This document shows, piece by piece, positions 48,501 through 55,620 of a DNA stretch of 64,000 nucleotides; position 1 is the stretch's first letter; each line of letters starts with the position of its first letter. Under the pieces are notes generated by a model. That model was not told the DNA's origin. It made no database searches and saw only the letters and a list, made by a program, of their open reading frames with translations. The translations under genes and the position numbers were made by a program. The stretch lies in contig OY848922.1 of the NCBI GenBank assembly GCA_963693285.1, positions 4,390,923-4,454,922 of the forward strand, given 5' to 3'. The DNA comes from Xestospongia muta (Eukaryota > Porifera > Demospongiae > Haplosclerida > Petrosiidae).

Positions 48501-51500
48501 TTATTAATTGCAGATGCATTTGCTCCATTTTTTAATAAAAGATCAGCCACTTCGAGGTATCCTCTTTCACATGCTAACATCAATGGAGTATTCCCATCCT
48601 AAAGAATCATACATTTCATAAATAGACTATATAAGCAAAAATATTATTTACAAATACAACTACATACATTTGCCTTTATCTATAACCAGAGATTAAAATA
48701 TTTTAATTAGCACAGCATTATAGATCTCTTTATGAGACATTGATATTTTGCTTAGACATTTCTATTATACAAATTTATATTATAATTACTAATTCTAAAA
48801 CATTCTAAAGTTTATTGGTTGTACAAGAAATATATATATTGCTGAATGTATAAAAATTCATAAATAAAAGTTTGCTATGTTACTTTTTAATATAATGCTA
48901 TTTCACAAACAAAATAACAGATGTCATAACACTAGTAACTTGTGTTATGTTCAGACAAAATGTTTTTTAAATGAATGGTAGTATATAAATGAAATGAATA
49001 TCATGATATAGCATCAACAGTACAGTTGACGTTAAAAGGTTTCAATGAATGTCTCTCAAGGAGTATAGGATATAGCTGTTGAATTACAGTCAACAGGAAG
49101 AGCGCTTTACAAAGCACCACATTTTTGCAAATTTTTACATTGAAACAGGTATTATATGTAAAACACAATGTATCCTAGTCTCACCCAAACTCCTCGTGTT
49201 CACTACATGCTTGTTACTATTTGGACTAACACTCAAAAAAAAGAGCGTTGCTTTTGGAATAGCTATCAAATAAAAAAAATGATAGCATAATTGCATTGGA
49301 AAGAAGATTACAAATTGCTACCAAGTGATGAAATTATTATGAACCAGTACTCTTAATGGTGGTAAGCACAGCAATGACTTCTCGTAAACTTATGTTATGG
49401 TCAGCCATAACATTTTATTAGGTCAGTGGTAGATCTAAGTAAAATGAATATCAAGATATAGCATCAAGAATAATTACACTTGTCATTAATGGTTCCTACA
49501 AGAGTTCTTTGACTATAGAATAAATATTCTGATGATTTTCCATCAGACTAGCAATATTATTACATAAAGTATTCTCAATATATTCCACCTAATGATTACT
49601 TTTGAAATTTATTTTCTTGATCATTATGTTATTTAAAAAAATTCCCAAAACGTTTATGGATACAACTTTGTCTGTTTCTGCTCTCTATTGTCCATACGTT
49701 TTACTAATCTCAACCTTCAAATAATAAATAACTCTATCACATTTATATATGACTTCACTACCTCTATTAAAGAATGATATTCCCCTGCTGAGCTTGAACC
49801 TGTCATTTTCTATATTGAAATCTTTACTTAACAAAATGTTTTGGTGTGACATGTTACCAAACTTTCATTCTTTTAATCCCTACAAGTTTCATATGGTGTG
49901 CTTATGTAATAAACATTCCAATCATTCTAGTAAGTTATAAAAGGTTCTGTTTAATCATATCTATTATATCTATTATGCCGTACTCCTAATGATGACTGAA
50001 ACTAATGAAATTAAGTGTCTACACATTCTGTTGAATTGTTTAAGCAACAACATTGTCTCTTTCTAATTCTTATTTTCTCTAGACTTGTGCAAACACTCTT
50101 GAGGCCATAGTTTTACATTGATTTAATAAAGACTGTACATCATATAATAGCTGCTTCCTGTTTTGCTTTATTTTATAGAAAACTCAGTTCTAAGACTACC
50201 ATTTCTTTTTTATGTTTGATAAAATTATGAAAATGTTCGTTAATCCTAATACTAAAATCAATCATGTTTCACTTCTTATATCAAACAATGGCATAGCTCT
50301 GATCATTAAGGATTACTGTGTCTTAGCTCCAGTCGTGATATAAAGAAAGATGGCCAAAAACATTCTATCCATACTTAATGACTGAAACAATGTTAGCAAG
50401 AAACTTAACTATGACTACAACATTGTTGTACAGTCATGCTTAAAAACAGTTATTGTAATATATTCTAGATGGTATGTCATGATATACTGCATTACTGTTC
50501 AATAATGGAAGACTCTATAATAAGTAGAGAGTACTTAACAAACCAGTCTATTCAAATGCAGCAAGTAACTAAGGAAATTATGTATGCACAAAGTATGTGT
50601 GTAATGAATGTAATAATGTTACAAACTTAAATCACATGGTAAACCTGATAGCACAAGTGTATTATGGTCATTGAAAAAGAATAGATACTGTATTAAAGAT
50701 CATTAATAACAATCACATCAAAATAAACAGATGTTCTGTGTAAATTAATTTAGCTGCACATTTATAATAATATTTGATAGATAATATAACCATAAATGTA
50801 ACTCACTTTATTAATTGCAGATGCATTTGCTCCATTTTTTAATAAAAGCTCAGCCACTTCGAGGTATCCTCTTTCACATGCTAACATCAATGGAGTATTC
50901 CCATCCTAAAAAATCATACATTTCATAAATAGACTATATAAGCAAAAATATTATTTACAAATACAACTACATATATTTCCCTTTATCTATAACCAGAGAT
51001 TAAAATATTTTAATTAGCACAACATTATAGATCTCTTTATGAGACATTAATATTTTGCTAAGACATTTCCATTATACAAATTTATATTATAATTACTAGG
51101 ACCACTAACTTGTTTAATTGAACTAAAACAAGGATTATGTTGGAAAGGACACATTGACCATCTCAGAAAATGGAATGGTAATTATCAACCTAATAATATT
51201 GTAGATGATGCATTCATGATGTTACCATCACAGCCTATAACAAAAGAACCACAACTAGTTCAAGAAAAATCTCGGTATCCTACTCGTAATCGCAGACCAC
51301 CTGAAAGACTTACTTATTATGATCATGTAACCCCAACCACAGCAACTACTTAACTTAATTGGGGAGGAATGTAATATGTTAACGACAATTTAGTAAACTT
51401 GTTAATTAGTGTTAATGACACTTGTGTATTGGTTGTTTAGTTGTTAATCTTTTAATGTTCACTCCTTTTTGTTAGCACTGATATTCTACTTGTATTTAAG

Positions 51501-54382
51501 TTACTCTCTTATGTTGTTGTAACAGTTACAAAGTTCAAAATTTCTACAGTTCTCCAATTATAAAGTTATAAAAATATACCCACTTTAAGTTGATATCTAC
51601 GTGAAGTTATCAAGATATCACAACGTGTGTTGTAAACAACATAATAATTATCATATAACATTTCATAAATCACATTATGATAATATTGATCTAGTTAACT
51701 AAAATTGCTATTTGATATCTCTTTTCATTTAATGAAAAACTCCATACTTACAACTGCCAATTAGGTACTTGTTCTAGGCTAATTCATTGATATATCTTTC
51801 TTTCATAAATAATACAAGTATACTATGTATTCTTACTTTATTAATTACTGTCATATCTGCTCCTTGCTCTAATAAGAACTCAGCAACTTTGAGATGTCCG
51901 TTCATACATGCTAACATCAATGGAGTATTCCCATCCTAAAGAATCATAGTTATGATGTAAAATTTGCTTATTTAAGAGAAGCATTGCATTTAAAATGTTG
52001 TGCATCAATAATATTGATGATAAATGTAATTCCATTTTTCAGATTTTAATGTATTTTAAGTAGTACATGACAAATGTCTTTCAATGAAGAATTATATCAC
52101 AAAGGAAGTAAAGAAGTTGACATTCTCTCATAAATTGTATTGCATTGCAGTATGGTGAATAGTCACATGATTTCAATAACCTCAAGTTATGAAGTATTGT
52201 TACTAACTGTATAAAATAACTTCATACATGCACAAAAGCAAAATAAACATTACTGTGTACACTAATTAAATCAAATCAGAGAAGTAATTGAATTGCAAAG
52301 AAGCATAAAAATTGATGCTAGGCATTGAGGTTATTATCAACCAATACAAATTAATATTAATGACAAGGATGGCAATTATGTTTCACAAACTTCCTATTAA
52401 GAAGAGCATTCATTTGCATATCAACGTCATATGTTACATTGACGACATTCTAGTGACTGGTAAAGATGATCAAGACCACTTGTGCAATCCTGCTTCAGTA
52501 TTCAAACAGCTACAAAAGTACAACATCCACATCAAAAAGGCCAAGTGTGAATTTCTACAGGATTCTGTGGAATATTAGGGTCACAAAATTGATGCAGAGG
52601 GTTTGCATACTACAAATAGCAAGCTATAAATTTGTTACACCACAGAGTATTTAACATTCTGAATCATCTCACCAAGATGCTGCAGCTATAACTGATCTCT
52701 AAATGGAGTCCAGATATAGGGGAGACTTTCAACAAAGAAGAAAAACAACAATCCTCATCATAGATTCACTGTTGCTGCGATGAAGGGCAAATTGATAGTT
52801 GTTCATATCGCAAAAGAAATTTCAAAGATATGTTGGTTGTTTCTTCACAAAGGGGAACGATACCCTGTATAGTCAAGGACAAAAGGAGAAGACCCTCCAT
52901 TGAGCAAGGCAGTTTAGAAGTGCCTTGTGAGCTGACCATTTTTAAATCCAAACAGAACAAAAAACAACGAAACTTTAATGTCTGAAATTTGAAAATTGCT
53001 AGCCTAACTTATTTCTCATTGCTCAACACGTAATAATAACCACAGTAACCACAATTCTAAGATGGTGAGATGGGGTTGGTACTTACATGGGGAATTGACA
53101 TTTTTCTTTAATGACAATAATATGAGGCTGGGCGCTTACATAGATGTGGGCGCTGGTTCGGGGAACAACAGTATATATATGTGACCCAATTTGTGAAAAG
53201 GGACCACTTCTTTCAAACCATTATAAATGCTTGACAGTTATGTATATATATATATATATAGTATGATGTAATTCAAAGCATGGCATGACACATAACACTA
53301 CTTTACATTGTTTACAATGGTATGTAGTGGTCTTTCTACCATTTTGTTTCTTATGACTACAGACAATACATTTATTTGTTTTTTAGGCATGTATTGAATA
53401 AACCAAATTCTGCCCTTGAAGCTAACAATGGCCTCATCTATGAGAGTTCAAGTCAAGAATTATATACTAGCTTGAAAGTTACTAATCAGTGATGTAATAA
53501 GGGGACGTCTCTTATATAATGGATCTTATCCTGGTTCACCATTTTGTTTTGGGGGTTTCTTGGCTGAAACGATCCCTTGACATTACACGAGAGAAGGTGT
53601 AGCAAACAATGACCTCATTTATGGAGAGTTCACATCAAGAATTATAACTAGCTTGAAATTTACTAATCAGTGATGTAATAAGGGGATGTCTCTTATATAA
53701 TGGATCATATCCTGGTACACCTTTTTGTTTTTTTTTTGCTTTCTTGTCATTTATGTGTAGAAACTTCAAAATTAGGCTGAATCAATCCCTTGACATTAGA
53801 CAAGAGAAGGTGACTGTACTAAAGGCTAATACTGAGCCCGGTAATCTTCTAATTTCGTGTAGTGGGTTGTTCCTATTATTATTACCAGATTAAAAAATTG
53901 TAGCTTTCTGTTGATGTATGCATCTTTTTTTCCAATAGTTTAGGCAAGGTCAGTGTGAAAACTCTGTTTCGTCTGTCATATCTTCTGTTCCTTCAGATTC
54001 TCCAACAAACTCTGGGATATCATATGCTACACTACTCAGAGAGATATGTTTTGTTGCACTGATTTCAATTTCATCACCATACACTATTTCCATACCATCT
54101 ACTATTTCAGTTTCCACATCAAAATCATTGCTATCATAGTATTCATCATCTATTATTATTAATGATTATTAATAATTTATTATTATAGTATTCACTGATC
54201 TGTAATAACATTTTAATATCATACTTAGTGTGATATTTATAACCTATGACTACTTGATACAATCATACAATGATCTTTCATACCTTAGTCACAACAGTAA
54301 TGTCAGCACCATTACTAATTAATATTTTGATGGTCTCTGGATGATTATTGTTGGCTGCCCGATGTAACGCAGTCCAACCATC
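24265..54382 (-). CDS. Ankyrin-ROCO (Roc-COR)-Death multi-exon gene, 5' end not found
   Basis: Fifteen exons were assembled from splice sites and phase: seven 99-nt ankyrin exons, one 73-nt ankyrin/linker exon, a 1,829-nt Roc-COR exon and six 3' exons. They sum to 3,742 nt, one base more than 1,247 codons; the extra base is in the 25,018-25,270 exon. Ankyrin repeats bind proteins, Roc is a Ras-like GTPase, COR mediates dimerisation and GTPase control in ROCO proteins, and Death-fold domains assemble signalling complexes. The order ANK-Roc-COR-Death is like DAPK1 without its kinase. Cytosolic location is expected, since no membrane segment was seen. Introns range from 45 nt to almost 8 kb and are full of transposons. 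Whether the gene is functional depends on the frameshift; the otherwise perfect phase argues for a recently active gene. Exons upstream of 54,382 were not found. Confidence 0.8.
24752..24823 (-). CDS. 72-nt linker exon
   Basis: Acceptor 'ttatttag', donor GTAAGT, phase 1-1. It encodes a Ser/Thr/Glu-rich linker (STATPYISPSETETRD) between the two Death-like domains; no domain expected. Confidence 0.7.
25018..25270 (-). CDS. First Death-domain exon, with a one-base frame disruption
   Basis: Begins after 'tataatag' in phase 1 with ECHLSALVKLIKEVNDWEIL, then GIHLGVKDAVIKDI, SRKDMLVTWLKSGNAN and, after a shift, EDFIEALKAIGQLRIVQEIL. This is a complete six-helix Death domain: W in helix 2, LG-x3-GV, TWL in helix 5, EALKAIGQLRI in helix 6. 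The exon is 253 nt; phase 1-1 exons need 252, so one base is extra, near 25,085-25,095. Without that base the domain reads through to the donor GTAATA. Either this allele is broken or the base is a sequencing/assembly error. Confidence 0.75.
25316..25369 (-). CDS. 54-nt linker exon
   Basis: Acceptor 'aattctag', donor GTAATG, phase 1-1, encoding DEIAVISVTSNLPNGPL. Only 45 nt of intron separates it from the Death-domain exon. Confidence 0.65.
25576..25611 (-). CDS. 36-nt micro-exon
   Basis: Acceptor 'cattatcag', donor GTAATA, phase 1-1, encoding DPANTSKNAIEK. It would be easy to miss in automated annotation. Confidence 0.55.
25665..26109 (-). CDS. Post-COR exon (445 nt)
   Basis: Acceptor 'tattgtag', donor GTAAGA, phase 0 in and 1 out, encoding 148 residues without a stop. 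It starts GVFTAVVVALVDR and ends KRQTCWLIG. It contains aromatic-rich beta-like segments (YAVLLYSEDLFGSVLLVDRF, FYWIEVYYNG) and a helix with a run of Cys. I do not recognise a named domain; it follows COR directly and is conserved in the pseudogene at 12,378-12,822, so it is an integral part of this protein family. Confidence 0.75.
26230..28058 (-). CDS. Roc GTPase and COR exon (1,829 nt)
   Basis: Acceptor 'ttattatag', donor GTGAGT, phase 1 in and 0 out, 609 codons plus two bases. Counting from an upstream in-frame Met at 28,083: P-loop GPPCVGKT at residues 34-41; switch-like STALATRP at 58-65; a Ser/Thr/Lys-rich low-complexity stretch at about 95-240; G3 DSGGQPQF from 254; a G4-like GTCYDK at 343-348; then COR from about 425 (RWYMFELRL) to about 617 (YFMPVVLPP), with the YFP and LL-x-LI patterns typical of COR. 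Roc hydrolyses GTP; COR dimerises and couples it to neighbouring domains. The inserted stretch between switch I and G3 is unusually long. No kinase domain follows, unlike LRRK proteins. Confidence 0.85.
28805..28877 (-). CDS. Partial ankyrin repeat / linker exon (73 nt)
   Basis: Acceptor 'ttcactcag', donor GTATGT, phase 0 in and 1 out. It reads DGKTPAELAQSEGYRDIAKL, a capping-type ankyrin repeat without the final GAD turn, and converts the phase-0 ankyrin exons to the phase-1 Roc exon. Confidence 0.8.
28978..30340. repeat. Intronic repeat shared with pseudogene and other ankyrin introns
   Basis: Aligns with 14,700-15,800 (pseudogene intron) and, from 29,530, with 33,620-33,815. From about 29,990 to the MITE at 30,350 it aligns in pieces with 56,858-58,135, including 'gagaggtggtgtctgtt(a/g)atggta' and 'acttgttgaaata'. 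No coding feature is supported. Confidence 0.6.
30350..30942 (+). mobile_element. Complete pogo/mariner-type MITE with TA target duplication
   Basis: A 593-bp element with terminal inverted repeats: left CGGTAGTTCTCCGAGTAAGC, right (reverse complement) CCGTAGTTCCCCGAGCAAGC, and TA on both sides (30,348-30,349; 30,943-30,944). Inside, the plus strand from about 30,490 reads EALRTHLERNISPIAKKYG, then VDRKHIR, a stop, and EFDNLRIA. This helix-turn-helix pattern is like the DNA-binding domain of pogo-related transposases. No DDE catalytic domain remains, so it is a non-autonomous derivative. The homologous locus at 58,135-58,136 is an unfilled site with one TA. A fragment of the same family is at 52,855-53,172. 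Confidence 0.8.
31241..33337 (-). mobile_element. piggyBac transposase C, interrupted by a Harbinger-like element
   Basis: The N-terminal half (32,540-33,337) starts with an acidic region, then has PIEFFDKLVTPEIIEEMVDK, YWPISTVTFSCVMSWE, DPLHKIHPLI and GGEFSIDEAIV (first catalytic-Asp block). A frameshift near 32,550 follows; SLADSKTGY is in another frame. After the inserted element the reading resumes at 31,651-31,241: TVTHVIVMRLFVSLKKAGHH, IYMNNYYIRPSLF (DNYYTSP-like, first Asp changed to Asn), then NGILALQWKDKRLITIVST. The transposase domains are nearly complete but disabled by the insertion, the shift and substitutions. A TTAA at 33,606-33,609 may mark the right end. Confidence 0.85.
31674..32423 (+). 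mobile_element. Harbinger-like element nested in piggyBac C
   Basis: A 750-bp insertion bounded by TAA on both sides (31,671-31,673 and 32,424-32,426), matching the 3-bp TWA target of PIF/Harbinger. Ends are TACTGCGTTTAC and, inverted, TACTGCATTTAC. The plus strand carries a candidate first exon (31,797 to the donor near 32,011) with a basic helical MNRLKRLKKDAIERD. About 32,209-32,270 encodes VEERVAVTLWFLATPLEYR, the helix-turn-helix stretch of HARBI1-like transposases. The catalytic DDE domain is gone, so this is an internally deleted copy needing a helper. Confidence 0.75.
33345..34770. repeat. Intronic repeats, no exon seen
   Basis: Begins with the sequence upstream of piggyBac C. From 33,620 it aligns with 15,165-15,355 and 29,530-29,705; 33,930-34,160 aligns with 43,990-44,230, 47,060-47,290 and 49,085-49,200 ('aagcagtttac', 'gtaaaacacaatat'). 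These are diverged copies of the ankyrin cassette's intron. (AT)n at about 34,430-34,443. Confidence 0.6.
35118..35200. other. GC-rich hairpin-forming tract, copy 1
   Basis: G-rich 'gggtaggaaagaggggcaggagggg' is followed by a run of 14 C, and further on 'aggggctaagctccccct', which is self-complementary. It is strongly out of place in AT-rich introns. Second copy at 37,315-37,395. Confidence 0.7.
36511..36609 (-). CDS. Ankyrin-repeat exon (99 nt)
   Basis: Acceptor 'tgatacag', donor GTAAGA, phase 0-0, 33 codons. Reads NGRTALHIAAYNNHPEIIKI and ends LITNGADITVVDK. It is one complete ankyrin repeat, the last before the partial repeat exon. It pairs with 38,693-38,791 as the product of the youngest cassette duplication. 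Confidence 0.9.
37315..37395. other. GC-rich hairpin-forming tract, copy 2
   Basis: Duplicate of 35,118-35,200 with slightly different C-run length and 'agggggg' in place of 'agggg'. Confidence 0.7.
38693..38791 (-). CDS. Ankyrin-repeat exon (99 nt)
   Basis: Acceptor 'tgatacag', donor GTATGA, phase 0-0. Reads DGWTALHLAAHNNCPEIIKI and ends LITNGADITVVDK. Relative to 36,511-36,609 it has nine nucleotide differences in its first 42 nt (five amino-acid changes) and none in its last 57 nt. Confidence 0.9.
39629..40088 (-). pseudogene. Uncharacterised frame, probably transposon-derived
   Basis: A 131-codon minus-strand frame (39,629-40,024), preceded in another frame by MNTFLDTLVSELIQLQNG. It contains HFGPVSFSVVDEVSNLTIAI, GRIGKPMQFWCADKFEH and FVSIRLIKQRCSYSK. 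The 'HFG-x-V-x-F ... VSIRLIKQRCS' pattern recalls C-terminal regions of large uncharacterised transposon proteins in sponges and cnidarians, in which 'VP-x-x-LIK-R' recurs. I cannot name the family. It lies in an intron of the ROCO gene on the same strand and shows a probable frameshift. Confidence 0.35.
40089..42732. other. Intron, no supported exon
   Basis: Plus-strand fragments near 40,930-41,060 (IQKRYGQMPEERERYLYPKS) and 41,665-41,760 (with a donor-like end) have protein-like composition but no recognised domain and contain stops between them; they may belong to a decayed mobile element. The rest is AT-rich intron. Confidence 0.35.
42733..42831 (-). CDS. Ankyrin-repeat exon (99 nt)
   Basis: Acceptor 'ttctttag', donor GTGAGA, phase 0-0. 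Reads DGNTALMLACMKGHLKVAEF and ends LLEQGADMTVINK. Belongs to the DGNT-x-LMLAC subfamily and is closest to 51,837-51,935. Confidence 0.9.
42832..44689. other. Intron between ankyrin exons, no exon seen
   Basis: Contains diverged cassette-intron sequence (43,441-43,560 parallels 36,250-36,400; 43,990-44,230 parallels 33,930-34,160). No additional 99-nt exon was found. Confidence 0.5.
44690..45350 (+). mobile_element. Ty3/gypsy 5' fragment: LTR/PBS-like region and gag remnant
   Basis: 44,690-44,950 is duplicated at 46,555-46,800 and ends at 'atattggtggcaagg', which resembles the primer-binding-like 'acattggcgacaagg' of the 61-kb gypsy element. The following plus-strand frame reads FDPKLES, DNGIEDAARKQSTYLSVVGP and AATTYNKILKDHHD, then out of frame TQFIAEYRALAQHC. 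This is the usual order of gypsy gag capsid. Stops and shifts interrupt it. Gag forms the particle in which reverse transcription occurs. Confidence 0.65.
46075..46470. repeat. 33-bp minisatellite, about 12 units, open in several frames
   Basis: Units of exactly 33 bp with few changes. The minus strand reads an 11-residue acidic/polar repeat ESKGHNESEHV in one frame and basic ATMRVNTLRAK in another. The plus strand reads hydrophobic NVFTLIVAFAL. Because 33 is a multiple of three and the unit has no stop in these frames, long frames appear on both strands (46,018-46,479 plus; 46,053-46,460 and 46,165-46,470 minus). I see no start or splice context proving translation of any of them. Confidence 0.9.
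46555..47055 (+). mobile_element. Second copy of the gypsy LTR/gag fragment
   Basis: Direct repeat of 44,690-45,200 at high identity, including the PBS-like 'atattggtgg' and the gag segment up to AAQKQSTYLSVVQP-like sequence. It ends abruptly near 47,050 ('aacaacttacaa'). The minisatellite lies between the copies. Confidence 0.75.
47338..48795 (-). repeat. Second tandem ankyrin cassette, unit 1
   Basis: Aligns with 49,248-51,094. This unit lacks about 400 bp present in unit 2 (49,520-49,930). Contains exon 48,500-48,598. Confidence 0.85.
48500..48598 (-). CDS. Ankyrin-repeat exon (99 nt)
   Basis: Acceptor 'ttctttag', donor GTGAGT, phase 0-0. Reads DGNTPLMLACERGYLEVADL and ends LLKNGANASAINK. 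Differs from 50,807-50,905 by one codon (GAT/GAG, Asp/Glu). Confidence 0.9.
49248..51094 (-). repeat. Second tandem ankyrin cassette, unit 2
   Basis: Copy of 47,338-48,795 plus a ~400-bp stretch missing there. The similarity is cut at 51,094, where a gypsy 3' end begins. Contains exon 50,807-50,905. Confidence 0.85.
50807..50905 (-). CDS. Ankyrin-repeat exon (99 nt)
   Basis: Acceptor 'tttttag', donor GTGAGT, phase 0-0. Reads DGNTPLMLACERGYLEVAEL and ends LLKNGANASAINK. Confidence 0.9.
51095..51369 (+). mobile_element. Ty3/gypsy 3' end: pol C-terminus and polypurine tract
   Basis: The frame reads LKQGLCWKGHIDHLRKW, FMMLPSQP and SRYPTRNRRPPERLTYY, then a stop. Chromodomain-less gypsy integrases typically end in this way: a 'W-x-RHVDHLR' segment and a basic 'RYP-R-RRPP-R' tail. 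GGGGAGGAA (51,361-51,369) is a polypurine tract directly before the LTR. The 5' part is absent; the copy begins abruptly within a duplicated ankyrin intron. Confidence 0.75.
51370..51660 (+). mobile_element. Candidate gypsy 3' LTR
   Basis: Starts TGTAATATG directly after the polypurine tract and ends CATATAACA, whose complement TGTTATATG matches the start at 8 of 9 bases. About 291 bp. Target duplications cannot be checked because the 5' end is missing. Confidence 0.6.
51837..51935 (-). CDS. Ankyrin-repeat exon (99 nt)
   Basis: Acceptor 'ttctttag', donor GTAAGA, phase 0-0. Reads DGNTPLMLACMNGHLKVAEF and ends LLEQGADMTVINK. Nearly the same as 42,733-42,831 (changes Ala/Pro and Lys/Asn). Confidence 0.9.
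52312..52750 (+). pseudogene. Gypsy reverse transcriptase fragment (YIDD type)
   Basis: Reads HINVICYIDDILVTGKDDQD, then FKQLQKYNIHIKKAKCEFL and EY-stop-GHKIDAEGLHT. This is the RT catalytic YxDD core and the following thumb-side block of a Ty3/gypsy polymerase. A stop at 52,576-52,578 and later stops break it. It retains both catalytic aspartates, unlike the two other RT copies here. Confidence 0.8.
52855..53172 (+). mobile_element. Truncated pogo/mariner-type MITE copy
   Basis: Matches the right half of 30,350-30,942, from 'acagtcaaggacaaaaggag'-like sequence to the inverted terminal repeat 'gcgctggttcggggaacaacag', followed by TA. The left end is missing. Confidence 0.75.
53385..54150 (-). 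pseudogene. piggyBac pseudogene D, same family as C
   Basis: Aligns with 32,565-33,240 of copy C, including the acidic N-terminus and the segment around the first catalytic-Asp block. About 190 bp is tandemly repeated inside it (53,400-53,590 against 53,600-53,780). Frameshifts throughout. The similarity stops at 'tattcatcatc' near 54,150, about 130 bp from the next ankyrin exon. Confidence 0.8.
54284..54382 (-). CDS. Most upstream ankyrin-repeat exon found (99 nt)
   Basis: Acceptor 'tgttacag', donor GTATGA, phase 0-0. Reads DGWTALHRAANNNHPETIKI and ends LISNGADITVVTK. Arg in place of the usual Leu after LH is unusual. Exons further 5' must exist (no start codon) but were not found up to 64,000. 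Confidence 0.9.
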
Positions 54383-54959
54383 CTGTAACAATAAAACAAA
54401 GAAGCAATACATACACAATGTACAATATACAGATAAATTTCAACTTTATAGTAACACAATACATTCATAATGTTAACGATGTTATTTAAACATCCACAAT
54501 CTGATGTTGTCAATAATTATTGTATAATTATTATATAGTTATATTTATACATATATAATTACTATATAATTCTAATTATGTGTTTATTATGTACATGTTA
54601 TGAATATAATTATCTATTCCTGTCCCATCATAACTTGATTTTGTGTATACTATATAAGTGTCATATGAGGTGTATTAAAGAATGTTCTTTAATCTATATC
54701 TATGTGACTCGATCTCAAGGCAAGATGGTTGTCCATGGGAGTATGGGAGAAGTCTGCCTCCAACATTATTGTAGGGCTAATGATGTTATTGATGACGGCA
54801 GTTTTATGTAGTGTTTGTGGTCTGTTCATGCACAAACTAATTAAGTATTTACTAACACCTAGAAGACTGTCTGATTATCTTTTGATTCAATTGTAGACTT
54901 GGCGAAGGAGTATTATAGTCCAAAACCATCAGTAGTTATCAGTGTTTTAAATTTAATTT

Positions 54960-55620
54960 AAGGCTACAGCAGCAATGAGAGAGAGAGTGGCTGTTTATAG
55001 CTGGGCTGAGACAACTATCCAAATTTTGTGAATATTGGGAGATATGTTTGATGTCATGCAACGTGATCATTTAATGGGTGATATTAGACAGCTGATTATT
55101 CAATGATAACTGCTGGCTGAACCCATCTTAACTCTGAAACATGGTCTTGAACTGGTACTTGCAATGTAGTCGGCAGAGAAGGACACAAGAGATATTCAGT
55201 GCTAAAAAGTCTACTTGTTACCATTGTGGAGGAAACCACTTAGCACCAATTTGCAGATTTAAAAAAATCTGTTTGTCATGGTTGCAACAAGAAGGGGCAC
55301 CTGATCAGATGTTATAGAAAAGCCCCCCCAAAAAGGCTAATCAAATCAAGTACAAACATTAATTAGGTGGTAGAAGACCCCATTTCTCAATTGTATATGT
55401 TTCAAAGGTAGATAAGGAACTAGAGAGACTAGAGTCGATGGGAGTACTGGAAAAAGTGAAAATTTGCAGACTGGGTGGCACCCATTATTCCTGTATTGAA
55501 GGATGACTGAAATGTTAGAATTTGTGATGATTTTAACATGACCATTAATAAAAAGCATCAAAAGTGGACCTGTATCTATTCCCAAGAGTGGATGACCTTT
55601 TTACAGCGATGACCAGTGGA
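54960..55620 (+). pseudogene. Gypsy gag-pol remnant: zinc knuckles and start of RT
   Basis: Includes AMRERVAVYSWAETTIQ (gag end), CYHCGGNHLAPIC followed after a shift by CHGCNKKGHLIRC (two retroviral-type zinc knuckles), then KVDKELERLESMGVLEKVK and, in yet another frame, RVDDLFTAMTSG (start of RT). The first knuckle has three instead of four residues before His, as in the 61-kb element. RT breaks off at 55,620. Confidence 0.75.
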
